From the NCBI GenBank assembly GCA_014058105.1, contig JACGCM010002784.1:2976001-3040000 (forward strand): a stretch of 64,000 bases of DNA. The letters run 5' to 3'. Positions 34,154 to 44,122 of the stretch are shown here, one piece after another. The notes below the pieces were generated by a model. That model did no database searches, was not told where the DNA came from, and was given only the letters and a program-made list of their open reading frames with translations. Each line of letters begins with the position of its first letter. The first letter of the stretch is position 1. The translations under genes and the position numbers were made by a program. This DNA is from Kingdonia uniflora. Taxonomy: Eukaryota > Streptophyta > Magnoliopsida > Ranunculales > Circaeasteraceae.

Positions 34154-34634
34154 AGGTGAGGGAGGAACTGTTTCTCAAAAACACAGGCAATCATAGAAAG
34201 AAAATAGAGAAAAATAGAGAAAACATACGACATTGTTGAAGTAGTGCTTGTTGAAGAGTAGAGAAGGAATAATCGTTGTTGCTGTCTAAATCATACGAAT
34301 AGGTACTTCTTCTAGCTTTTTCTGTAGAGAGGTTATGTGTAGTTATCCTCTGTAGTTGCGTCTATTTTGAATGTATTGTGGGGCAGGTGCTGCTAGGGTT
34401 TTGTTTGTGAAGGGCCTGACCGAGGGAGAGGGTAACCCAAGTGGCTGGAGGTACGACCCAATGGTAAATTATGGATATTTAGGAGGTACGACCCAAGTGC
34501 TAGGGTTTTGTTTGTAGTCGAACATTCAACTATGGGTTGGGAGAGTTTGGGGGGTTAGGACAAAATATGATATCGAAACGTGATAGTCGAATATATCGAT
34601 CTAATTGCATACATCTTCTTCTGTAGGGTATAAA

Positions 34635-36778
34635 ATGCGCACCCGTCAATCTTCAAGGCTGAGGCTGATAGATAAGAAGATCGAGGTAAATGGGATGACT
34701 GTGTCTGGTCATGGCTCAAGGGATGAGAGTAACGACTTATAGATGTTAAACATTGCAATAGATGTCCCTCTGGCTGTTGTAGTTCCAGAAGGTAGGGCTT
34801 CGAGTAAGAGTCGTCATAAGGCTTGAGTGACCGGGAAGAGTGATGGAAAGGAGATGGAAGGGGACACGAAGGTAGTGTCGAGTCTTCTGGAGATGAGAGA
34901 GAAGAAGGGGAGCAGAGAGACAATAGTGAGAGTTCAACTGGTTTAAGAAGTGCTACGGGGTCTGTCTCGACTCAAGAGATGGTGAAACTTGATCGATTTA
35001 TGGCTAAGCATGAATTATCAAAGGTTGGGATGGTATTAATGGTAGTAGGGTCTGAGTATACATTCAAGGATATCCCTCGAGAGGGTTTTATGGCATTTAG
35101 AGGCCAAATCCAGCTAGGGATGCACCTACCTTTTCGAAGGCCGGTAGAGGAGGTATTGAACTTCTAGGATGTTGCCCCGTGCCAGATGAATGGTAACTTC
35201 TATGAAATGATGAAGGTGGTCGAGGGTAAGAATGTAGAATTGAAACGTGAGAAGAGGGGCTTGATCGAGTGGTTCGATATTGTATCGTTCTACTCGAGGA
35301 AAGCCAACAAGAAGGTGGATATGTACCGCATCCAATGTCATGCAGATAAACCATGGCTATTTTATTTGTGCTCGACGGGTCGAGGGTGGGATAAAGACTT
35401 GGTTGTGGCAAGAGGGAATTACGAGAATGCCGCAAGGGAGGTTACTTATAACCTGCAGTACAGGGTGTATAATCCTAGTATGTTGATAGTCAAAGGTTGT
35501 TTATTATGTTGATCAAATGGATTGCTAAATTTGTTTTCGTTGTTTTGCATAACTTGGTAACCGAACTTTAATGAATCCAGGGAGATATATTGACAAGTTG
35601 ATCGACTTGGATGAGGAGTGGATAAACTGGGTATTCAGGAAGTTAGGTATCAAAAGGAAGAGGCGGAAGAAGATAGATACATTACTTTGAAATGTTCCTA
35701 TCATTTCAAGGCCAGCATAGAAGAGGGGAGAAGAAGGTACTCCAAGAGGGGCCGAAGAAATGGAAAAAATAAGATTGATTCGGAAAATGAACTATGTTTC
35801 CAGGGGTGGGCAAGGAGGATCAAGAACTTTACCACCAAGTACGGCCGAAGTAGTGCCTGAGGTGCCAAGGCGTGTTGACAAGGGTAAGGGCAAGTTCGCT
35901 CCCAAACCTTTGAAGGTCCAACAACTGAAGACTACTCAACGAAAGAGGCCTCGGGAACTGGGGGCTGATGATGCGGAGAATACAGACGAGGCACGATATG
36001 AAGCTGAACTAGAGGAGCATGCTCGATCCACGGCTGCGTCGATGGCTACTCTTTACGGAAATGACCCAGAGGAGGTCGGGAAACAGATGAATAAGGCTCT
36101 ACATAAGGTAACTATTTTCTGAGATTCTAAAATTATGCTAAAATTCACTATACTTCGAGAAGTACTGACGGTTTGAGTATTCTAGCAGGTGCATGCTTGG
36201 GCTCAAGCTTTGGCCAAGGCCCATAAGGTGACAATAAGGTAGCTGAAACAGGCGATGGAAAATCTGGAGCACGCTCAAGGGACCGTGCTGTCGCAGGAGA
36301 CTGAGGTTAATGTGCGAGATTGACTATTAGAGCTGAGTGTGCGAGGGAACTCGAAGCTGAAGGTGACAACAATACTCAGATGCAAAAGATACTAGAGTCA
36401 AAGCTTGCTGAGAAGGAGAAGGAAATAGAAGAACAGAGGGAAACCTTCCAGGGGAAATTCGATGAGGAGTGTGAGACGTCCATAAATTTGAAGATCTTCA
36501 TCGAGAGGTTGCGGTATGATCCCATAACCTTTAAACTCTTTCCTGCGCCCAAAGGACCTTCTGTCGAAGGTATTGTGCAGATAGACGGGTTGGAAATGGA
36601 TCCCGCTAGTGGAGGTGTGGGAGATGGCGTGGAAACTCCCATGTCCGAAGGGGTTCCTGCTGGTGTAGTAGGTGATAGGGTGGCCGATGCTGTGGGGCCG
36701 AATCTTACTGTCAAAGGTGTTGGAGGTATTGCTGTGGAAGAGCCTGTGGGAGGAGGTTGTGTGGCCACTCCTGTATGA
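34635..36778 (+). pseudogene. Antisense gene 2 of element H (spliced, broken)
   Basis: Exon 1 (non-coding) ends AATAG/GTACT at 34302; intron 1 is 34303-34626, 324 bp as in G; the ATG is 34635. The product starts MRTRQSSRLRLIDKK. A well kept stretch is 34979-35167 (KLDRFMAKHELSKVGMVL; FRRPVEEVLNF) and 35186-35495 (GLIEWFDIVSFYSRK; CHADKPWLFYLCSTGRGWDK). The second intron starts AAAG/GTTG at 35495 but its acceptor reads GCAT instead of GCAG (35550). Then IDLDEEWINWVFRKLG, a charged part, an intron 36118-36188 and a coiled coil with KFDEECETSINLKIFIERLR, ending in a Gly/Val-rich tail at 36778. Stops and shifts interrupt it. No known domain recognised; converges on the tandem array. Confidence 0.6.
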
Positions 36779-37059
36779 AGTATTATAGTTGACTTCTTGC
36801 TGTAACAAACTCTTTTCTCTTATCTTGTTGTGGTATTGGAAGTTTGGAGTGATGGTTGGTACTCGAACACTGTGTAACTTATTTGAGCTTGAGCTGTCTG
36901 TTTGTGATTGTTTTGAATTTCTCTTGTGTATTGAACTTGAGTTGCTGATATATATTGTACTGGAACGTCTTACATGTAGTGAAATTGCTGATATTCAAGT
37001 ATGTTTGTATCTGTGTATGTTGTGAAGTATAGAATGCTTGTAGCAGGGTTTGGGCTAGA

Positions 37060-37760
37060 ACCTTGAAGAGCTTCGAGGTCGTCCCCAAGTATCAGTCTAG
37101 TCGAGGGATGAACATGATACTTAGGTTAGACCAAGAATTTACTAGACTTTGAAGGTCGCCCCCAGGTCTGTCCGCAGGATTGAGCTTAAGCGAATTATTA
37201 TGTGTTCGCCCCCAATACATTCCCGAGGGCCCGGTCTGTCGACCATTCAGCCCCTTGAGTATGCTCAAATAGAGACTAAAAAATTTCGAAGCCACCCCCC
37301 AAATATTAGTCTGGCCGAAGGGTTGACATGATACTTAGGCTAGACCCAGAAATTTACTGGACTTCGAAGGTCATTCCCAGATCTGTCAACGGGATTAAGC
37401 CTAAGCGAAGCATTTTGTGTTCGTCCCCAATGCATTCTTGAGGGTCCGGTCTGTCGACCATTCATGCCCCTCGAGTTTGCTCGAATGGAGACTTGAAAAG
37501 CTTCGAGGTCACCCTCAAGTATCATTCTGGTCAAAGGGGTGACATGATACTTAGGTTAAACCAAGAAATTCACTAGACTTCGAAGGCCTAGGCCTGAGCA
37601 AAGCATAATGTGGTCGCCCCCCAATTCATTCCCGAGGGTCCGGTCTGTCGACATTTCATGGCCCTCAAGTTTGCTCGAATGGAGACTTGAAAACTTTAAA
37701 ATCGCCCCCAAGTATCAGTTGGGCAGAGGGGTTGACATGATACTTAGATTTGACCACAAA
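37060..37760. repeat. Tandem array of element H (about 210-bp unit)
   Basis: The block around CTTCGAGGTCGTCCCCAAG (37078) recurs near 37291, 37508 and 37701, spacing 213, 217 and 193 bp, about 3.5 copies. Each unit also holds a GGTCCGGTCTGTCGACCATT segment. It lies between antisense gene 2 and integrase, as in F and G, and is related in sequence to the array of G. Confidence 0.9.
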
Positions 37761-37929
37761 ATTTACTGGAAGATAAGATACAAAGTTCAGAGGGTAAAAA
37801 ATATGTTCATTGATTATACTGCATTTATATCAGTTGAACAAGGTGGTAGTCGCAGCCTATTATATGAGGCTAGCTGCATTATATTCCACGGGTTAGGTAG
37901 AGGCTCTTTGTCTTATGTCATGAGATAAT

Positions 37930-39118
37930 AGAAGCCTTTATTAGTCTTTTCGTACATGATATAAGGTCCTTCCCAGGATTTGGCTAACTTGCCAATATTG
38001 CGTGACTTCGAAGAGGGTGTAACTCACCGAAGTACAAGAGCTTTGATATCGAAGCTGCACGGTCGAACCCTTTTGTTATATGACTTCTAGAGGGAGAGAT
38101 GATAATGGCTGAGGTTAGGGATGGCTCGGTCTCTAGTTTTGTCAATCCGTAACATATTATATCCGAGTTCAAACTCATTATCTTCATCTGGGAGATTGGG
38201 GTCGCGTGTTGGCACTTCAAATTGAGTAGGTAGAACCGCTTCGGTACCATAGGCTAAGAGAAAATGTTTGTAGCCCGTCACCTTTCGTGGTATTGTTTGA
38301 TAGGCCCAGAGTACATGTTATAGTTCTTGAACCCATCGTCCTTTCTTCTTATCGACACGCTTCTTAAGACCATCGACTATAGTTTTATTGATTACTTTGA
38401 CCTTACCATTCCCCTGGGGGTAGTAAGATGTTGAGGGGGAGAGGATGATGTTCTATTTCTTGAGGAAATTACGGGCTTTGTTCCAACGAACTGTGGACCA
38501 TTGTCACATTGAATCATGTGAGGGCAGCCAAAGCGTGTAATGATATTTTCCCATAAAAACTTGATGATTTCTTCTTCTCTGGTTCGACATAAAGGCACGG
38601 CTTCGACCCATTCAGTAAAGTAATCTTTTGCCACAAGAATATTTTATCGGATGCTTTGGGAAAAGGTCCCACAAAATTGATGGCCCACCGCTTGAATGGC
38701 CAAGAGACTTGACTGTAATAAAGGTCTTATAAAGGGTTATGGATGTCATGTGGTGACATTGGCATTTATCATAATGTTTTGCATATTCTTCAGCTTGTTT
38801 CTTCATATTAGGCTGAAATAAACCTTGGGATATGGCTCAAATAGCCATAGATTGACCAGCAGTGTGACTACCGCAGGAACCTTTGTGGAGTTTGGCAAGA
38901 ATGGTAGAGGCTTCGTTTTGAGAGATGCATCGGAGGTTGACGTCGTTTAGGGATTTGCGATGTAACTCGCCTTTGAAGATGGTGTATCTGCGGTAATTTT
39001 TCCAGTAACGAACGTTTAGATTTTGGGTCATCTGGGAGGGTAGAACTTTTGAAGTAAGCGAGAAATGGTGTTCATCAGTCATCTGGATCGAGACTCTCGC
39101 CCCCATTATTGATGGCAT
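37930..39118 (-). pseudogene. Element H integrase
   Basis: The zinc-binding part is split: LHKGSCGSHTAGQSMA (38837-39118) carries the histidines and YDKCQCH (38612-38806) the cysteine end. The core shows AKDYFTEWVEAVPLC, IIKFLWENIITRFGCPH, then CDNGPQFVG with the second aspartate, and later GYKHFLLAYGTEAVLPTQ. Many stops and shifts. The frame reads on towards 37930 in a decayed C-terminal part (KSWEGPYIMYEK-like). Confidence 0.8.
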
Positions 39119-39124
39119 TAACTT

Positions 39125-40170
39125 CTATCTGGTCGATATTTGGGCGTTCGAGTACTCGATATGCAGTGTCCGAGATTCGGACTGGCCTAACATGCCTGCT
39201 ATGTAGGCGAGGGCATTGACGTATCTGTTTTCGCCTCGAGGGTAATATGTGATGGAGGATTTTTTTAGGGAAAAGATCCTTTCGCTGACAAAAAAGTGTA
39301 GCATACTCAACCATGCGACCGTTGGCCTAATTTTTACCTGTGTATTATCTCTGAACAAGTTAGGAGTTTGTAAATACTGCAAGTTTAAGAACACCAAGTT
39401 CGAGTATGTGGTCGAGGCCATGTATCAAGCCTTCATACTTAGCCTCGTTGTTAGAGCATTCAAAGTTTAACTTGACAACTTTTTCAATTCGATCATTGGT
39501 GGGGGTAACCAGGACAACACCGATCCCCGAACCATTGGGTCAAGTGGATCCATTTGTAAAGAGATGCCAGCCTGTGTAAGGGTTCCATAGGTCGTTCTGT
39601 TTAGGCTGGTCATCTTCATGTTCCTCCTAGCCGATGTCTTCACCACTGCTGTACCCGTCTAGATTTTTTTTTCTTGCTGAGTACCTCTCAAAGGGGATAG
39701 CTTGTGATAACACGTAAAGGGTGAGCTTGAAAGTATGGTTTGAGTTTTTGAGCGGTATAAACGAGTGTAAGGAGCAATCGCTCAAGCTTGGTATATCGAG
39801 TCTCTATGGGTATCAGAGTTTTGCTGATAAAGTATGCAAGTTTCTCGATGCTGGATTCGAGTCGAATGATGACTGAACTAATAGAAATGTCGGTAATAGC
39901 AAGGTATAAAGAAAACATTTCTCTATCGATGGGGGTACTGATAATGGGTGGTCGACCAAGGTAAGTTTTGAGGTCGAGGAAGGCCTGTTCGCAATCAGGT
40001 GTCCAATTAATTTTGGGGTTGTTTGTCTTTTTGGCCTTATGGACACCTTGGTCGTGTAAGAGGGAAAAAAGCCAAGCACAACAATTAGAAGATTTGGATA
40101 TAAAATGGTTGAGGGCGACTATCTTACCAGCAACCTTTTGGACATCTTTTTTCATTCGAGGGGAAGGCAT
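39125..40170 (-). pseudogene. Element H RNase H and RT connection
   Basis: From the right: MPSPRMKKDVQKVAGKIVAL, INWTPDCEQAFLDLKTYL and PPIISTPIDREMFSLYLAIT, the end of RT and start of the Ty3/gypsy RNase H. Further left ETRYTKLERLLLTLVYTAQK marks the usual RNase H core, and 39125-39421 reads YYPRGENRYVNALAYIAG with stops. It lies in frame relation to RT only after small shifts. Confidence 0.8.
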
Positions 40171-41054
40171 GTCGATGAGGGCTCAAATATGAGTGGGGTT
40201 GATCTCAATACCTCGTTTGCTGATGAGATGGCCTAAAAATTTGTCGGATAAAACACCAAATTGGCATTTGTCTGGGTTTAACTTCATGTTATATTTTTGA
40301 AGTATCGAGAAGACTTTGGTTAGGTCTTGAATGTGGGCTTGTTTTTGGAGACCTTTGAATAACATGTCGTCGATATACACTTCAGCCGATTTGTCAAGCA
40401 AAGGTTTAAACATGGTGGTAACAAGACGTTGGTAAGGGGCACCCATATTTTTAAGACCGAAGGGCATAACGTTAAAGCAGAAAAGGCCTTGTTCAGTAAT
40501 AAATGAAGTTTTAAGTTGATCCTCAGGGAGGAGGGGTACCTGATTATAACCCGAAACCGTATCCATGATTGATAGTTGTTCTGACCAGCTGTGGCGTCCA
40601 AGAATACTGAAATAATCGGGAGAGGAAAATTGTCCTTCAGTATGTGTTTGATGAGGTCTGTGAAATCAACGCAGATTCTGATCTTGCCATTCTTCTTGGG
40701 AACAACAATAATGTTTGATATCCAGTCGGCATATTTGACTTCTCTGATAAAGCTGGCTGCAAGGAGTTTGTCGACCTCGAGGTTAACAACTTCTCGAAGC
40801 CACGGGGCCAAAGTTTGTTTCTTCTGCTTTACAGCTATAGAACGAGGAAAGAGGTCCAAGTGATGACAGGCTATTATTGGGTCGACACCAGGCATATCAT
40901 GGAAGGTCCAAGCGAAGACGTCTTTATTTACTCGAAGGAAGTCGGTGAGTTTGAGACTTTCAGCCTCATCTTGAAAAGTACCAATGAATATCCCTCGACT
41001 AGGGCCGTCGAGTTCGATATAAACAGTGGGTTCGCTGGGTGTGGTGGATTGCAT
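40171..41054 (-). pseudogene. Element H reverse transcriptase
   Basis: The upstream frame (40320-41054) gives VFAWTFHDMPGVDPIIACHH, KYADWISNIIVVPKKNGKIR, CVDFTDLIKHILKDNFPLPI and FLDATAGQ; a single-base shift near 40578 moves to 40183-40566 with MDTVSGYNQVPLLPEDQ, MPFGLKNMGAPYQRLV and the catalytic VYIDDMLFKG, then NPDKCQFGVLSDKFLGHLIS. The YIDD box is intact. Only the shift and one early stop break it. Confidence 0.87.
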
Positions 41055-41243
41055 CGAAGGTATGGGGATAGAGATAAAGATTGATTGCTATGGTTGTTTG
41101 ATAAGTTTTTGGGTTCGATCGATCTCCAGGTGCCCGCATGAGGGGGCAAGGCTTTGAGAGCCTTTCATGATCCAGGTACCGTAAGGGGTAAAGAAACAAA
41201 GTTTTTGGTGGTAAGTCGAAGTTATGGCTCTCATGGTATGGAA

Positions 41244-41513
41244 CTAGTCGCCGCCGAGAATGCCGAGGTATTCAGATTTCTTGTCGTTGATGAGAAAGCT
41301 GGTTTGTAGGGTAACTGGCCCTGTAGTGGCAGGGAGGCTGATACGAATGATGGCAACTTTGATAGTGCCATCGAAACCCTTGAGTTCGACATTAGCTAGG
41401 GTAATGAGATTGGTTTTCTGCATGGCTTGAACAGTCTGGAGGAACAGTACGTCAGCTGCACTGCCCGTGTCGATGAGCATGGTATGAAGGACGAGGTGTT
41501 CCACCTTAATCAT
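41244..41513 (-). pseudogene. Element H protease
   Basis: MLIDTGSAADVLFLQT carries an intact D-T-G active site, followed by GFDGTIKVAIIRISLP and the closing FLINDKKSEYLGILGG. At 89 codons it covers the retropepsin core. Unlike F and C its triad is unchanged. The start shown is not a real start; in life it would be cut from the gag-pol precursor. Confidence 0.8.
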
Positions 41514-41518
41514 AATGA

Positions 41519-43240
41519 CTAAAGGGCCAGAATAGGGGAAGCGAACATGTGAAGTATCACAATCGATAAATGAGATATCCTCGGGTCGAGGGTATTGGCT
41601 CGATTCTGGAATAAGGGCGGGTAGCTTCTCCTGGTAGGTGAGTTTACAACATTCTTTGACACGCTTGTGCTTACTTTTAGAATGACCACTGTCGATATTA
41701 TTAACTTTGATAAGATGAAGTTGGAAAATGTGTACCTCGGCTGGGTTGGCAGCTGGGGCGGGTGTAGGCGTAAGATTTGACTCGTCGAGGTAGCTGGGGA
41801 GGTCAGCAACATATTGATGTAGAGGACCCGCCTTGTTTTGAGCGTTGCAGAGCGTAACATTTATTGGTGTGGTGGCAGTTACATTTATAATTTTGATAGT
41901 AAGGTTCGCCTTGTTTGACCTTTATGGGGTAGGGGTATGCCATATAGGGTCGGCCTGAATCTGTGGGAGAAGGGTGTCGATAGGTGCAGTAAGCTTGGGA
42001 AGAACTGGCTTGGGTCATTTTTTGCGGGCCTCAGTGGTAGTATCATCAGTGTGGGGGCATTTGCGGCTCTCAGTCTCCTGTTAAATGGGAGCGACCAGGG
42101 GTATTGAAGGTTGTTAAGGTTTATTTTGATTGGTGGTCAAATCTTGCACCTAGAGATTTGATTCGTGGAGGCGTTCGAGGTCGATGTACCTATTAACTTT
42201 GGATAACATCTCCTCGAGGGTTCATGGTTTATGAAGCATAATATACTCCTTTACACGACTATTATCGGGAGAGCGGTAGAGTGTGTAAGAATGGCATTCG
42301 TGCAGTCGAGGTTTTTAACTTTGCGCGATTCGTCAAGAAACCGCTTAGTGAAGGCTTTAAGGGTTTCGTTGGGGGATTTGCGGAAACTGAAGAGGGCATC
42401 GACCCTGACCTCGCGGTCTTTGTTGAAGGCAAATTTGGTAATGAAAAGATTAAATAATTGCTCAAAGCTTCGGATCGAGCCATTAGGGAGGCAATGATAC
42501 CATTTGAGAGGGTTGTCTGTGAGGTTGGTGGGAAATAGTCGACACAACAGGCGGTCGGCCGTGGAGTATAAGCTTAAGGCATTTTAGAATTCGAGGATGT
42601 GGGATTGAGGGTCAGTATTGCGGTATTTGCTGATTTTGAGGGCGTGGAAATTTGGAGGCACCTTGATAGCGAGGAGTTTTGGACAGATGGGGTTGTTTAA
42701 CCAGCTTCAAGAGTTCGGTGTGGGGCTCGCACTGATGAGGATAGCGGTGTGGATTTTGTGGTCGAGTTCCTGCGGTGTATGATAGGCAAGGTGAGAGGGG
42801 GATCTTTGTGGTCGAAGGGGACGAGGCCAAATATTCGGCGTATGCTCAGCGCTGCACTCCCCGAGACGTTCTCGAGCAGGACGGCGTTGGGGGTATCGAG
42901 TAGTTCGAAGAGTGGAGTCGAAAGAATCCTCCGTGGGGTGTACACCCATGTGGATCGATCCGGTAGGTAAAATGGTGGGGGGAGCACCCTACATGGGGTA
43001 CTTCAGTATGTGGCTAGGGCCCAAGCCGGGCGCGGGCGGAAACACACGACGGGGCAGGTACTCGAGAGGGCGGAGGGGCGTCTTGAGTTTAATGTTGTTG
43101 CAACTCGCGAACTGTATTACGTAGATCGTCGAGGGTATAATATTGTCTATCTGCATCGTCCAAACGGCGCTGCCGTTCAGCCTCAAACCCTTAACAGTGT
43201 TCCTCACGCTCAAGGGGAAACTGATTGCGGTGTCACTCAT
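41519..43240 (-). pseudogene. Element H gag
   Basis: The probable start is the ATG at 43240 (MSDTAISFPLSVR), followed after a shift by a charged coiled-coil-like part (FEAERQRRLDDADRQYYTLD). The capsid domain is well kept at 42251-42547: NPLKWYHCLPNGSIRSFEQL, FNLFITKFAFNKDREVRVDA, NETLKAFTKRFLDESRKV. Downstream 41803-42018 has a cysteine-rich YKCNCHHTNKCYAL segment in place of a zinc knuckle. Interrupted by stops and shifts. Confidence 0.78.
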
Positions 43241-43410
43241 CAGCTTAAGCATATTGCTGAGTAAGAAGGTGAACTGAACAGCCACTCCGTCGGCGGAGTT
43301 GCCGACAAGGGCGGAAGTAAAGCGGAGGGTGGGGGCCATTGAAGGTGGCTTGTAGGGGTAGAAAAGGGGAAGGGAAAAAGATAGGAGGAGTTTGGTAGGG
43401 TGGGATAGCA

Positions 43411-43422
43411 CAGACGGTGCCA
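43411..43422 (-). other. Primer-binding site of element H
   Basis: Minus strand TGGCACCGTCTG(TG), identical over 14 bases to the site of F and also two bases from the LTR. Confidence 0.72.
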
Positions 43423-43424
43423 AA

Positions 43425-44122
43425 TGTTAGGGCCTAGCTTCGTAAGAGGAGAAGCTGACTCTTATAATATGGGTTTTATCTTCGACCAGGGGGTTTCAAG
43501 CATACAATCAATAATAACGATATCTACTATGGAGATTATACACTTGCGTGGAGGCCTAGAATGGGTTGCTCCACGACTTCTGGTGAGGATTTTTAAGAGT
43601 AATATTATATATGTAGAGTAGTCAAAATATCGAGAACTGGGTTGTTACAGGGTATTCAAAGGTAAACTTGTATGGTCTGTTGGGAGAGATTTTCGAACCA
43701 CTCCATAGTGCCTCTTCCCTCCTATTTATAAGACATAGAAAAGGCTGAGTCACCATGGGGGATCAGGTTACATGCATATTCTCTGGGGATAATTAACTTG
43801 TTCCCGGAGTCTATTCTGACACTATAGCTGTTATGTCTGACATTGTAGCTATTGGTTCTAACACTGTAGTTGTTGGATCTGGCACTGTAGTTGTCGAGTG
43901 GCTTGTTTCTCTGTTATGTCTGGTGAGCTGGCTGCCTGAGGTGTTTCCCTTTGACCATGTACGACCATGGTCGTAGTACTCATCTATCCTCGACTATAGT
44001 GGTTCCTTCGAATGTACGATTAGTCTCGGAAGGCTTCGTGGACATAGTTATTGTCTTACTGGGCTTCGATGTAGCCTTCGAGTATTTGACAAGTGTTAGA
44101 AGACTGCGAGTAGGCTACTACA
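43425..44122 (-). repeat. 5' LTR of element H
   Basis: TGTTAGGGCCTAG...GGCTACTACA, 698 bp. The minus-strand TATA box (TCTTATAAATAGGAGG) lies near 43725. Directly to the right the LINE reading frame resumes with PTHLFFADD, so 44122 is the exact border. Confidence 0.9.

Larger units (their letters stand above)
32722..44122 (-). mobile_element. Element H: Tat-like gypsy element inserted in the LINE
   Basis: 11.4 kb. Minus direction: 5' LTR 43425-44122, primer site, gag, protease, RT, RNase H, integrase, tandem array, two antisense genes, polypurine tract, truncated 3' LTR 32722-33145. The 3' LTR lacks roughly its outer 300 bp, and some LINE RT sequence between the two LINE pieces is also missing, so one deletion removed the junction. 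No target duplication can therefore be seen. Same family as G. Confidence 0.88.

Noticed and set aside
36376..36808. Minus-strand Pro/Thr-rich frames opposite H gene 2
   Set aside because: Complement of the Gly/Val-rich tail of the plus-strand gene, whose order and homolog in G show it is the real one.
38000..41513. Endogenous pararetrovirus
   Set aside because: Integrase, LTRs and a tRNA primer site are present and there is no movement protein; the pol order is that of Ty3/gypsy retrotransposons.
42989..43423. Long minus-strand frame upstream of H gag as an extra gene
   Set aside because: It crosses the primer site and joins out-of-frame pieces; the gag-like coiled coil is in another frame from the ATG at 43240.
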